A stretch of 64,000 bases of DNA from Cycas panzhihuaensis (Eukaryota > Cycadophyta), in the NCBI GenBank assembly GCA_023213395.1, contig CM041465.1, positions 169,825,741 to 169,889,740 on the forward strand, written 5' to 3'. Below, piece after piece: positions 20,436 through 32,165 of the stretch; the first letter of the stretch is position 1; the number at the start of each line of letters is the position of its first letter. A program made the translations under genes and the position numbers. The notes under the pieces are model-generated. The model was not told where the DNA came from and did no database searches. It saw only the letters and a program-made list of their open reading frames with translations.

Positions 20436-22460
20436 ATGATATGGTGATGATGAAAAAGTAGAATAGATGATAGAAGTATATGCCACTAACAGTGTGGCTA
20501 GTATACCTGGCATAATAGAGATGTAGAAATGATTATTATAATGATAAGTAAGCAATGATTAACTATTTTTCAATAATTATATAAAAAAAATAAATATAAG
20601 TGATGATGCAAGAATGAGGCCTAATGTAGAGCTGGCAAAGAGTGGTGATGTGTCATGCCACTAACCTCTCACTTATGTCTAAATGTAGGTGAGGTTTCAA
20701 TGCCTAAGGCTTCTAGTATACGATTAGGGCCTTCACTCGCGATACTTGCACCTGTGCTTGGTGATGAAATCCAAGTCACAGTGGAGCCCAGGTATTCCCA
20801 GTCCTCACCCAGTTCACCAATGAGCAGCTATATACCTCCTCTAAAGAGTCAAACAGTACTACATATCCCACAGTTATGACAGATATTGGACCAGGTTAAT
20901 TTTAATCTTTCATTAAGGTTTTCAATTTTTCTGGGTGGTTATTAGGATTATCCCTGATTGGAGGCCATAGGTATAGCTAACCTATCCCTCCACCACTATT
21001 CCGGTTAAGACCAGACCTAGTATGAAACTCATACCTCCCTTAGAGCCTGGACTTTGGCCAACCTTAGTCTATTTCAACCAAGGCGAGTGTGTGCACAAGT
21101 TAAAAACTAGCAGTATAGATCGTACCAATGAGATTCCTTTTAGGAATAGTGTAAGATGTTTTCATATAACTGAAAATTGAAATAAAAACTTACCAAATGT
21201 ACTTGCTTGCTTTTCGTACTTGCGTTGTTGTTGTTGCTGCTTTTGTGATGCTTTGTTGTTGCTGTTACTTTTGTGATGCTTTATTGTTGTTGCTACTTTT
21301 GTGATGCTTTATTATTGTTGCTGCTTTTGTGATGCTTTATGCTATGTGTGCAAAATAGAAAAGCATGCTAGATTTAGTAGGGGAACCGAATATTGCTTCT
21401 GATCTAAGGTTTCCCTTGCTTTAGTACAATGTTTCTAAATATAATTTTGGAAGTTTTAATACAAAAGCCACAATGGGCTAAAAAATGGATCAACTTGCCA
21501 TTAAAATGATGATCTTTCTAAATCTAAATGCATGTTATTTTCCCCTATTTTGTGATTTTTTCACAAAATTTACAAATAATGATAAATGGGTAATTTTTTA
21601 GAAATTATAAATATGAAGGCCTAAATGATAAAATATGAATTTATGATAGAAGGAAAGAGTGTTTAGAATGTTGTTTTTGATAGATTTATGAAGTCATATT
21701 TTAGAAAAGGCACAAAAACATTTCTGCTTGAAAAAGCACCAAAGTAAAATCATGCCAGATCAACTGTCTCAGAATCTGGACTTCAATATGTCAAAAGTTA
21801 CATTTTGACATGTACATTAACTTTATCTTCTATACCATATGAAAAATCTTCCAAAACTTTTCCCGAAATGCCCTTGCAAGGTCCTTTGTGAGGTTGAGTA
21901 GGCAAAATCAGCAACTGTGAGAAAACTGCATAGATCTCACTAACCAATGGACCAAATTTGATGAGATTTATGTTAAAATGATCTTAATACATAAATGTAC
22001 TAGATCCCTTAATAAAACTTTTAGATCTTCAGCTTATAATTGAAGGATTTCATTAGGAAAAGTGCTTTAAATCACTTATCCACAAAATTTACCCTTTTTG
22101 TCACAGCCAAAACTCACTGTTTTAGGCTAAATCTGAAGTTTCTCTAGAAGAAAAAAATGATCCTCTAGTGAAGACAGCCTTGCATGATAAATTTGATCAA
22201 ATTCTGAGATGGTTGAAGTTTTATGAAAATTTGGGCCTTTAATGCTTCTGGGACTATTCCGGCAGCTGTATGGCTTTAAAAACCTATATTCTTCACCTCT
22301 GAATTTTTGCACATATGTACAAAGTAGACACATACAAAATACTATAATTTTAAGCTCTCAAAATATTAAAAAATAATGAATGGACTCTCAATACTTCACA
22401 TTGAAGGTGAAAGAGAGGCAAAATGACTCTATACAAGTGGAATGGAGTGAATAGATCCCC
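20436..22460 (-). other. Copia-D long leader
   Basis: About 2 kb between priming site and gag, unusually long for a copia element. It holds the 28-bp tandem repeat at 21228-21340. I find no recognisable protein on either strand; the open frame 20655-20879 has no family I know. Confidence 0.5.
21228..21340. repeat. 28-bp tandem repeat, four units, in Copia-D leader
   Basis: TTTTGTGATGCTTT recurs at 21241, 21269, 21297 and 21325, an exact 28-bp spacing, with GTTGTTGCTG-like sequence between. The period is not a multiple of three, so a coding repeat is unlikely. Confidence 0.85.
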
Positions 22461-22477
22461 TTCTAGCTTTGATACCA
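22461..22477 (-). other. Copia-D primer binding site, initiator Met tRNA type
   Basis: On the minus strand TGGTATCAAAGCTAGAA starts two bases after the end of the 5' LTR. It matches initiator Met tRNA in the first eight bases and again at AGC. Confidence 0.85.
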
Positions 22478-22479
22478 CA

Positions 22480-22791
22480 TGAAGGAAGGATGGATCTAGG
22501 AGATAAATCACTCACATGCATAGAATAGCAATGGAGAATGAAAAAGAAGATGAAACAAGATATGAGAGCAAGCTTGGAGGTGAGAATGAATAATGACTCC
22601 CTCCTTGAGATTTCACCTTTTATTATTGAGGGTGAGCATTAGGGTTAGGATTTTCCCACCTAATGACATGAACCTAAAATTACATATAAATGTACATAAA
22701 GTACATTTCATTAAGAGACTAGTGCTAATAATATATCCTAAGGTCACATAATTAATCTACATAAATGACCTTGATACATTAACCTCTTTTA
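22480..22791 (-). repeat. Copia-D 5' LTR (right copy)
   Basis: 312 bp, aligned without gaps to 15118-15429. Its outer end reads TA where the other copy has CA, a C-to-T change. Confidence 0.92.
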
Positions 22792-23010
22792 GATGACACC
22801 AGCTTCCACCCCATAGAGAGTCTACACATAGGGAGACTTTGGGTATGAGGGAGACAACATATCTAGATGTACCCTAGGGATTTCATTAGGGATCACAGAG
22901 ATAGATATATGATGTACTATATAAAGAGATACGAGAGAGATAAGAGGCATTTTTAGAGCCTCAACACGTATTATAAGTCACCTAGGTGACGAATGTACTA
23001 TATTTTGTTA
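22792..23010 (+). pseudogene. Antisense PMD ORF of Tat-C, end of tail beyond Copia-D
   Basis: The plus strand continues with basic protein-like sequence such as RDFIRDHRDRY, then MMYYIKRYERDKRHF and NTYYKSPR, ending near 22990. It follows directly on the Tat-C sequence interrupted at 15117 (both sides share GATGACACCAGCT). No domain is recognised. Confidence 0.45.
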
Positions 23011-23774
23011 TCATGTATATATATTAATCTTTTTCTCTCAAAACTTATGTATGAAAACTTGTCTATAAATCCTTTTCTCTCTTATTCCCATTTTGAATTT
23101 GAGCAAATGATACATTTATTAGTATAACTGCCCAAAGAAACATATAATAAATTTTACCACTTTTATTTTTTTTGTTCTTTTATGGTTATATAAATTTTTT
23201 AAAATTTTTATCATGCTATATACATGATAGTTTATGCTCATTCCAGAGTGAAGGTGGTTTAGGAAAGAAAATATCATAAAAAAATAAAAACTAAAAGATA
23301 AATGAAAGATCAAAAGGGAGCAGGTGAAAGGTTTACTTATAAACTTAAAGCCATATGAAACAAATGGTAATAAGTTTATAAAAGTAGAAGATGGAGTGGT
23401 ATGAATCTCTCAAAAGGAAAACTCACATCATACTCCTGATAGATTATATAAACATAAGATATATCCCACATTTAGATAATATACCATAAAGAAAGTGAGT
23501 TGTTTACCAAATGAAATTAATCTCGCTTAATAAACAACCAGCTATCTGAGTATACTAGATTCCTCATTGGCTTCTTCCAAGAGCAAGAAGCTTTTAGGGA
23601 CTTGATCCCTATCAAGATTCTCAATGACCCAAGATTCCCATGTGGGTTTAGCCCTTTCAAATTACTTCATCTCAATCTTCAAATTATTGAAATCTATAAT
23701 TTCCCAAACTAATAGTTTATACTCATTGTGGAGTGGTAGTTTATACTCATTTTAGAGTGGTAGTGCCCCCAACT
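23011..23774. other. Tat-C spacer between PMD tail and second RNase H
   Basis: AT-rich. On the minus strand a short protein-like stretch after the RNase H (ENLDRDQVPKSFLLLEEANEE, about 23620-23560) may be its C-terminal extension. Nothing else is recognised. Confidence 0.4.
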
Positions 23775-24180
23775 AAGAAGGGGAAAGTCGATCAAAACAA
23801 TCATCAATGATCGAGGAAATAAGAGCGTCAACTTCAAGATTAAAATAATGAGGTATATACTGAATGCTCATTGAAGTAAATAGGGATAACGATGATGAAG
23901 CTTGATGATGAAAAAGGAGGAGTCATGGGGAGTGAACTTGGTACATCCCAACCAATTGATAAGCTACAACCTGAGAGTCAACATATATAGTAATAGGTCC
24001 AAGGTAAAAGCAAGAAACATTTGACAAGGCTCATATAATAGTAAGATATTCCTCTTTATTATTGGTTTCCTTATGTATGAAAGAACCCATAGAAAGAAGG
24101 GGACTTCCTGATTGGTCATAAACCATCTAAGTGGAAGCATACAATTTTAGGTTTCGCCTACTACCCCCATTGGTGAAGAT
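23775..24180 (-). pseudogene. Tat-C second (archaeal-type) RNase H
   Basis: Minus strand from 24180: IFTNGGSRR stands where FTDGxSRGNPG is expected (first catalytic Asp to Asn), then YDQSGSPLSMGSF, ETNNKEEYLTII (Glu kept), YVDSQVVAYQLVG (Asp kept), and near 23858-23775 QYIPHYFNLEVDALIS with the final Asp kept. This is a plant-style aRNH related to host RNase HI, distinct from the gypsy RNase H at 26345-26980. Tat-lineage retrotransposons are known to have gained such a second RNase H. Here it lies downstream of integrase and upstream of the antisense PMD ORF. Stops include a TAG where Trp is expected. Confidence 0.78.
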
Positions 24181-25214
24181 ACTCAATGTTATGGAAATAA
24201 TAAGACCAAAGCTTGGAGACTATATGATCAATAAAGGAAGGTGTTGGAATCAATCAATAGGAGATGATAATAAATGTAGATCTCTTACTATGATGAAGAA
24301 AGAAGAAGAAGAAGCGTAAGTAAGATGATTATGATAAAAAATAACAAGGTGTTAAGTAAGGTTTGATCGTAACTAAGACCATAATGGACCCAAGAAGCTA
24401 GATCTAAAAATCTAGAATGACTCATCCAAATGAACCCAACCTATAGATAGATAGATGGGGATGAAGCGGTCATGTGACTTGCTCTAGATTATAAGAGGAT
24501 GACAATAATAAACTTTCTCTAATTTCTATTTACTTTTCTTTTTTCTTTTTTTTTAACTTCCACTTTTTATACGAAAAGATCATAATCATCCACCTACGAA
24601 ACTCTTCTACTCAACATAGTAAGGATTTATCCTTTTTAATAGAATCTAATAAATAAAAGGGACCAACCTCCTTAAAGAATGAATTGTAAAAAAAAGAGGA
24701 GATCAAAATCACGGTGTCTCTAAGCATGAAGGGAAGGTGGAAGAATGAGTATCTACTTCGAAGGATTAATAGAGAGAACTAAGGATAATAAAAACAATCA
24801 ACAATTGGTGATATATAGCCAAAAAGGAAACCCTTAGGTAACAAATTAGCAAATAAAAGTATGATCTAAATCAATGACTAAGTACTCTAAGTTGACGAGG
24901 ATATTTCTCTTTTTAGGATGAAAATAAAATAAATTTGGGGACCTAAGTTCTCTTTTGAGTACAAAACCCAAAAGAGAATGGGATCTAAGTATGGTGATAG
25001 AATACTCATAATTAGTGTAGATGCTAGAAAGAGAAAAAGGCTTATATGATTATGAGTAGGATCTATTGTAAAAGCACAACAATGCTTAGTTAAAGCAAGA
25101 AGAGATTAGAAAGAAAAGGTTTTGCCTATAGTTTTAGCTCATTAGGCAAAGGGAAAAGATTTAGATTTGTAGTCTATCCTCATTGTGAAGGGGGTTGTAT
25201 GCATGCTATTAGAA
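24181..25214. other. Tat-C spacer between integrase and second RNase H
   Basis: AT-rich with purine-rich patches on the plus strand (24660-24750). I recognise no gene. The short plus-strand open frame at 24131-24319 overlaps the antisense of the RNase H and is not supported. Confidence 0.4.
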
Positions 25215-26344
25215 AAAAAAAAATTCTCAAATATTAAGAATTAATGGGCCTTTTAAATTCTAGTCCTTCCAATGTCAAAATTTGATAAGCTCTATTGGTT
25301 AAATCTTTAATTACTAAAACAAGACCTATCCATTTAGGAGAAAATTTACGTTGGCTATCATGTAAATATTCCAACTTTAATAATTTATCACTGGCATTAA
25401 ATTATCTAGGTCTAAGCTGCTTATTATGGGTGGCTTGGAATCTATCCTTGGATGCTATATTATTTTGTAAGGCCTGCAAGTAAGTCTCATCTAATTTCTC
25501 AAGTTTCAAAAGGCATGCTTCTCTTTGAAACTGCTTGTCAGTAAACTCCTTCAATAAGACATATAAGGAAGGAATTTCAACCTCTAATGGAAGGATGACT
25601 TCAACACTATAAATAAGGGAAAATGGCATCATACCCATAGCATTCCTAATGGAGGTCCTATAGGCCTATAATGTTGGAAATAATTGGGAGTACTAATCCC
25701 TATGAGAGGTAGCAATTATCTTAGTTAGAATCTTAGCTAAGATCTTATTAAGCGCTTCCACCTAGCCATTTGTCTGAGAATGATAGGAGGCAAATATTTT
25801 ATGGGTGATATGAAACTTATTACATAACTCATTGACATGAGGATTACAAAATAAAGTTATGTTATCAGTAATGATAATATCTAGTATCCCAAACCTACAA
25901 ATAATATGTTGAAATATGAACATGGCAATGATCTTCCCAGTAGCAGAAACCAATGGGATAGCTTCACTCCACTTCATAAAGTATTCAATTATAGTTGAAT
26001 AAACTTATACCTATTAGATGATCCTAAAAGGATCTATCTAATGAGATTGAGACCCCATTATAAAAAAGGCCAAGGTGAAACTACTGATTTCATTTCCTGC
26101 ATAGACTTGTGTATTAAAGTTACATGGGATTGGCATTTCTAGCACTTTTAAACATAAGAGTGGGAATATTTAAACAAGGTAGGCTAATAATAACCCATAC
26201 AAATAATATGTTGGGCCATTAATCTACCACGAAAGTGCCCACTATATGTTCCTTCATGGGACTCTATCAAGGCAACTAATAATTTATCAAGTGAGAGGTA
26301 CATTAATAAAATTCCATCAAAAGAATGCTTATATAATATGCCAT
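25215..26344 (-). pseudogene. pol: Tat-C integrase
   Basis: Minus strand: zinc region with SHEGTYSGHFRGRLMAQHI and KCxKCQSH (26270-26110). The first catalytic Asp is replaced (WGLNLIR), the second is kept (IITDNITLF, about 25866) and the Glu lies in the NGxVEALNK stretch near 25760. The conserved MGMMPFSLIYSVE block follows (25638). The end reads LEYLHDSQRKF, then LTNRAYQILTLEGLEF, closely matching Tat-F integrase (LEYLHDRLTKF, NGAYRIATLEGLEF). No chromodomain follows. Stops and frame breaks throughout. Confidence 0.88.
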
Positions 26345-26985
26345 CAAGCAAAAGGTATTACCTAACAGCAGATCATATTCATCTTCAAAGTAGCAAGAGA
26401 AGGAAAATATTGATCAAGTAAATATATTTTGATCTCCCCACACCATGGATCATTAGAAAGGATGCCCTGGATATGGAAGATATATTCGTTTGGGAGGGAA
26501 TCATTAATAGGTCGACTAGTAGGATTAAGGAGAGGAGAATTAGCCATTATCTTTGGGATGATCATGCCTTTCTTGGATTTCCTATTAATCACTTGTAGAT
26601 TAAACTCTTGAAGTAACAAAGATCACTTACCTAACTAACTAATAAAGTTAGACTTGGTAAGTAAATACCTTATAGGATTTAATTGAATAATGAGGTGGAT
26701 CCTATTTTCGAGGAGGTAGTGGCACAACTTCCTAGTAGCGAAAACTAAAGTAAGGCACTCTTTTTTAGGAAAGGGATAGTGAAGATTGACTACCACGAGG
26801 ATCCTACTAATAAAATAGATAGCTCTTTCTGTACCAAAATCATCCTCTTATGCTAGCATCCCTGCTAATGATTCCTCTATAACTAAAGTATATAAAATGA
26901 ATGACTTATTGAACCTTATCATAGCAAGAACTAGAGCAGAAACCAAGGCTTGCTTTAACTTATCAAAGGACTCTTGAAGTTAATG
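26345..26985 (-). pseudogene. pol: Tat-C gypsy-type RNase H
   Basis: Minus strand: FNKSFILYTLVIEESLAGML (first Asp replaced by Glu), EDDFGTERAIYFIS, KKECLTLVFATRKLCHYLL (Glu kept), IIQLNPIRYLLTK and LLQEFNLQVINRKSKKGMI. It corresponds motif for motif to Tat-F 46700-47070. The domain is inactive from substitutions and stops. Confidence 0.85.
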
Positions 26986-27750
26986 AATCCATTATAATTC
27001 AACATATTTCTTTAAGAGATTAGTGATGAGTTTAGCATCTAAGGTGAAATCAGTGATGAAACATCTTAGGAAACCAAGCCTACCTAGAAAAGATTTGATT
27101 TACTTTTAGGTCTTGGGGAGAGGCATTCAGACAATTGCATTAATTTTTTAAGGATACATTCTAATTCCATCTTGAGAAATAATGTTTCCTAATATCTTCC
27201 TTGATGTAACAACAAAAACACACTTGGAAAGGTTAATACATAAGCGATATTTTTTATACCTCTCAAAAATTATTCTCAAATCATGTAAATGATTAGACTT
27301 TTATGTGAAAGCATAAGCATACCACCTAAATATATGGCAATAATATTACCAATCAAGTCATGAAAAATGTAGGCTATAACTCTTTGATATGTTGGACTAG
27401 CATTCTCAATCTGAATGGCATAACTTTTTAAATAAAGGTGCCCCAAGGAGTAGTAAAAGTAGTCTTATGATGGTCATGAGAGGCAATAGAAATCTAATTA
27501 TATCCTCAAAACTATCCATAAAAGATATTACCTCAAAATCTATTGTCTGATCCTAAATCTGATTAAGAAAGAGAGAGGAAAATTATCTTTAGGGCACACA
27601 TCATTGATATCACAAAAGTCAATGTAAATTTGAATCATACCATTCTTTTGTTCTATAATAACTATATTAGAGACCCATTGAGAATAGACAACACTTTCAG
27701 TGAATCTAGCTCCTAACAGCTTCTCTACTTCCTGCTTGATGGCAAGGGAG
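26986..27750 (-). pseudogene. pol: Tat-C reverse transcriptase
   Basis: Minus strand: EVEKLLGARFTESV, WVSNIVIIEQKNG, IYIDFCDINDVCPKDNFPLSFL (27660-27580), FMDSF, then the catalytic box near 27336-27319 reading IYLGGM where YVDDM is expected: both active-site Asp are now Gly. KYRLCINLSKCVF and SFLGRLGFLRCFI close the region. It is clearly the same family as Tat-F RT, and dead. Confidence 0.88.
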
Positions 27751-28995
27751 AGGCATGGGTGGATAGGGTGTTATTTTTACCATTTAGGCTTTATGCTAGG
27801 AATTACTATATTGTTATGTTCAATAAATTAAGAGTCAAGGCCTTGCATATCTTTATAGTCCCATGTGAAAATCGAACGAAACTTATGAAAGAGATCCTTA
27901 AACTAAGCGATCTCTTAGAGAGTACAACTAGCTTCCAACTTAATAGTTTTAGAAATATCCTCTATCTCCAAATCTATATTAATAATTTATTCCATAAGCA
28001 TTACATTCCCTTCATCAAAATAAGGAGGGGTAGGCTCTATTGAAGAAATAGACTCCCAAGGTCATGAATGATTAACTGAAACTCTTGAAAAACCTAACTT
28101 ATGATATGCATGAGGGAAACCATGAGATGAACTTGCTAAATGCTTTATGATCACCTCATCATTTTTAAATCATCCAAATAAAAGAGGTTGATGAGGAGAA
28201 GGTTTTTAGATTGGAAGGTAGATGGAGAGAAAGGTATAAAGGGTGAAGATGGATCAATCCAAGAGTTTGAATAAATAGGAACAAGCTCCATGATCCAAGA
28301 AACATGAGAAAAGTAAATGGGCCTATCAATGAACTCCCAAACTGAAGAAAATACTTGGTTAAACTCTTGATGATTCACATCATAGTTATAGTTAGACTAA
28401 GATATCAGAATAAGAGAAGATGGTGAAGGATCCATATGAGGACAGGTAGGAAAAGAGACAATGGATATGGAATTAACTTCCTATACTAAAGTAGAGGTAT
28501 CATAACTATTTTGACCTATATTAAGTTAATTAATATCTTCACCCCCTAATTCTAGGTCTAGATGTTGATGCAATAACATCTTCCTCTCATGTCTATTCAA
28601 CCATGTCTTAAAGAAAGAGGAGTGAGAGAAAGATGGAGGAACATCCACACATGAATCATGCATAACTAAATTCAAAAAAGTAGTAACCAAATGGGTGGTA
28701 AAAGGAGGAACCACTGGATTTACCCCTAAGGGTACATACAAAAATTACAAGAAATGAGCCTGAATAGGTGGAAAGGTACTTGTGCCAGTAACGCTAACTT
28801 GGGGTGGACAATGATGAGATACAATGGAGTAAGAAACCACTTCTTCATCAAAAATAGAAGAAGAAGAAACCAAAGAGCAATAAACCATGTTTGAAGGAAT
28901 AAGAGTAGGTGGGGAGACTAATGATAAATGAACAACTTCAACTAAATTCACATCCTTTACCTATGGTTGGGTAGAAAGGGCTTTAATAGTAAAGT
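27751..28995 (-). pseudogene. pol: Tat-C protease-RT linker
   Basis: This corresponds to the long low-complexity linker that in Tat-F lies between protease and RT (45000-45730). The minus strand carries Ser/Pro/Val-rich frames (for example 28951-28745 and 28741-28526) and no conserved domain. It is interpreted as part of the polyprotein because position and composition agree between the two elements. Confidence 0.5.
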
Positions 28996-29600
28996 ATTAA
29001 CCTAAACTAAGCAATTGAAAGAAATACTCTATAGAATTGGAGGATTCACCAGGTTCTAGAAAAGTCTCAATAAGAGGAACTGATTGCTTAATTGGTTTAG
29101 GCTTTTGCTTAATAATCTTTAATTGTCCCTTGTGGATGAACCCAAGTTCACCAAAGATGGAGGAACAAATTGCTACCATTTGGGTGATCCATGGTCTACC
29201 CAAAAGTATATTATATTCTAAGTCTAGATTGATGATAGTAAGCTTGGTAAGAATCATCTTTTCTTCCAACGTTAGAGGAAGAGTGACTTAACTTAAAGGC
29301 AGCTTTTGATTCTTATCATACCACTAACAAATCCATTCATATAGGTTAAAAATATAAATCTCTATATCCTCAACAAGATAAAGAGGGATTACATTGATAG
29401 ATGACCCCTCATCAATAATAACTCGCTTGATATTGATATCATCCTTTACAATCTTAATGTAAAATGGGGGTATGTCATTCGGTGCATGGGCAGAATGACT
29501 ATATAAGGTAGCAAGGTCAAAAGAAAGTATATAAGTGGGTGAATAAACTACCATAAGAACTCCCAATTCATCAAATAGAAGTTGACATTGCTCGAGACAA
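28996..29600 (-). pseudogene. pol: Tat-C aspartic protease
   Basis: Minus strand: KRVIIDEGSSINVIPLYLV (about 29435-29380) is the Tat-type active site, here DEG, in the position where Tat-F has DNG. The downstream flap and exit strand DLEYNILLGRPWITQMVAI (29225-29165) match the Tat-F DVDYNLLLGHPWLDQMGAV block. The two parts are in different frames, split near 29300. Confidence 0.82.
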
Positions 29601-32030
29601 TACTTCAATAAATCGATAACCAATATATCTATTGGAATAGTCTTTAATTCTTCTACGAAGGAGAAAGATTCATCCTTTAAACTAGAGGGAATAGACCTAA
29701 ACCTAATGGTACAAGGAAGTGCTAGAGGTAAAGAGTCAGGATTCCTTACCATTAAATCATCAAATGATTTAGATGGACTTGCACTCTTTATGGTATCTAC
29801 CATGTTTATAGTTCTCGTAGTATCCCCACCTTTGGGAGATGGGCTAGATTGATTGTTAATTCCTTTTGTTGGAGCATTTACGAGAGTGGTAGTCTTCTTT
29901 GATGAATTAGAACTTGAAGGTTCACCTTCATCATCTTGCACCTACTTTTCCTTAACTTTATCATCTTTACTTGTCTTTTTGTTATGTTGAGGCAATGGAT
30001 CCTTATGGATCATTTGGTCTTGGGATAACTTAGAAGAGTAATTTGTTTAGACACTTATGTTTCAAGTTATATTTTAAACTGTTCAGCACTTACTTCTATC
30101 ATGTGCATTTGTCTGATGATATGAGCACCATTTTATCTTTCTAAAGGGAGGAGGAGGTGGGGGAGGAGGTTATTTCTTCCTCTTCTTGGTAAAGTAAATG
30201 ACTTTGGTCTCTTGGGAAGGCTGACTCTAAGAAGGAGCATCAACATACAATTTAGTATTGATCACATATTCTAACAATCTAATTAAAGAAGTTAGATGGT
30301 CATAAGTGGGTTTAGGATGGGAGGCCTTTGTGGTTTGAATTGCTTCCTTATAAGGCATAGGTTTTCCAACCTTTTTGATACCTGCTTAAATTTTGAATAT
30401 TTCTAGAGCTAAACAATGATCAATTGCTTCTTCATATGTTTGAGGGCCTAGTTTTAAAACTTCTAAGTGCACATTGGGCCTCAACACATTAGTAAATAGA
30501 TCAAATAATAAGTTGGGATTAAGATTAGAGTGATAGGCATATATCTGTTCTTGAAATCTCTTGAAAAAGTCCCTTAATATATCATCATGGTTCTGCTTAA
30601 TAGCTAATAAAGATTTAATGCCTAATTTAAATTATCTCACCACATCAAAATAGTTGATGAAGGAGTCAACCAGTTGTTAGAATGAGAGAATATAAGTTGA
30701 GGGGTAATGGTAAAACCACTTTAAGCCATCACCTTGAATCGATTTAGGGAATAGACGCATCATGGCATAATCATATGGTATGAAATCCATGCAAGTAAGT
30801 GTAAACACCTATATATAGAAGGTAGGGTCTTGAGAAAAGTCACTAGAAAATTTGGGCAACTCGAGAAGAAATAGAGGCATAGGTGACAATAAGACCTCGC
30901 ATAGAAAATGGGACTTCATATAATCTAGGAAAGGTCTCATTGGACTCAACATAGTAGGATGTTAAGGTAAGGATGATAAATGAGGAATAGATGAATGGAT
31001 GGGTTGTTACGATTATGGTTACTATTGCAAAATGTCATTAGGTGGAAAAGTAGAGGGGGGAATAAACCACACTATGGGGTTAAGCACAGACTTAATCTAA
31101 GGTATAAGGTGTTGAGGGAAACTTGGATTGAAAGTATAAAAATGATTAGGTTGTGGAGTAGTTCTAAAAGAATATATGAAGAAGAAGTAGGATTAGAAAC
31201 CCCCAAATGTTGTGATTGACTTGCTAAAGCATGAGGATGAGAAGAATGAGTGTAAGAAACATGCTACATAGAGGAAATCATGTTAGATGCTCTAGGGGAT
31301 GGTGGGCAAAGTCTAACACCATATAACCAAATAGTATGTTATGTATGAGGGGGTAATTGAGTGGTAGAGGAAACATGATGAGAAGAGGTAATCCTAGTAG
31401 AATAAGAATAGATCGATTTTAAACTAGGTAGAGTTGTAACCACTTGACTAGACATGAATACATGGATGGCACTAGGGTTGCCATGAGTAATAATGATAGT
31501 ATTACCTCCATGGGTAGGAGGTATGGAATAAGGTGAGTGAATGCAAACTTGTTTCCTATGAGGAGATTGATGAGGCTAGGAATGATTTGATTTTTAGTCA
31601 CCAACTTCCTCTAAAAATGGGAAATGGGGTTATGATTTAGGTCTTGGTGAAGGAGGATGAGAAGGATGGGGAGACTGAATGGCATCAAGTGGGGGCTTTA
31701 CCTCTATTGATTCATAATCTTCACTTGAGGGATCTATCTATAAATGTTATGGTAGGGATGTCATGGTATTAGTCTCTGGTTAAACGAGTCATGGCAACCA
31801 GGCATGTGTAGTGGAGTAGGGATGCTAGTGAAAACTAACTCAAAAAAGGATGAATGTGGTTGACCAGAAGGTGGTTCTTCTTGTGCAAAAGAAGGATCTA
31901 CAAAAGAAGAATTGCTCAGATATTGAGAAGGTTCTAGGTATCCTTTATCCACCAATATGTTATATAATTGGATTGAATCTTTGGGAGGATAGACATAGGT
32001 ATCATATGCTTGAAGTTCTAAAGATTCAAC
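29601..32030 (-). pseudogene. gag: Tat-C gag
   Basis: Minus strand. The N-terminal part (31955-31761) is Pro/Ser-rich. The Retrotrans_gag core runs from about 30870 (LPKFS, FTLTCMDFIPYDYAMMRLF, GLKWFYHYP, INYFDV) to about 30385 (VLRPNVHLEVLKLG, CLALEIFKI), matching Tat-F 43010-43490. A His/Cys motif KWCSYHQTNAHDRSKC (30137-30090) parallels KWCSIHGECFHDDLC in Tat-F. The C-terminal part down to 29601 is Ser/Thr-rich then DDLMVRNPDSLPL. Many stops. Confidence 0.82.
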
Positions 32031-32139
32031 ATAAGATTGAAGGGCACACTTGAGAATTAAGTAGAAGGACTTAGAGTCTCAATGAGCACCTAGTGGTAGG
32101 TGTTGTTATTTCTATAACTTTAAATGAGAATAAATAGTA

Positions 32140-32159
32140 GCTCCCCAATATGGTCACCA
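32140..32159 (-). other. Tat-C primer binding site
   Basis: On the minus strand TGGTGACCATATTGGGGAGC follows the 5' LTR after a six-base gap. It belongs to the TGGCGAC-type family of Tat/Ogre elements (an Arg tRNA type as far as I recall) and resembles the Tat-F site TGGCGACTATACTGGGGAC. Confidence 0.75.
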
Positions 32160-32165
32160 GAAAGA

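Larger units (their letters stand above)
15118..22791 (-). mobile_element. Copia-D: Ty1/copia element nested in Tat-C
   Basis: A 7674-bp unit between two 312-bp LTRs, transcribed on the minus strand, with an initiator-Met priming site, gag, protease, integrase, RT and RNase H in copia order. The flanking 5-mers GGCGA (15113-15117) and GATGA (22792-22796) differ by two transitions and are probably a decayed target duplication. The LTRs differ at about 16 of 312 positions by eye. It inserted into the antisense PMD tail of Tat-C. Confidence 0.92.

Noticed and set aside
24131-24319. Plus-strand open frame of 62 codons
   Set aside because: It overlaps the antisense of the Tat-C second RNase H start and has no similarity.
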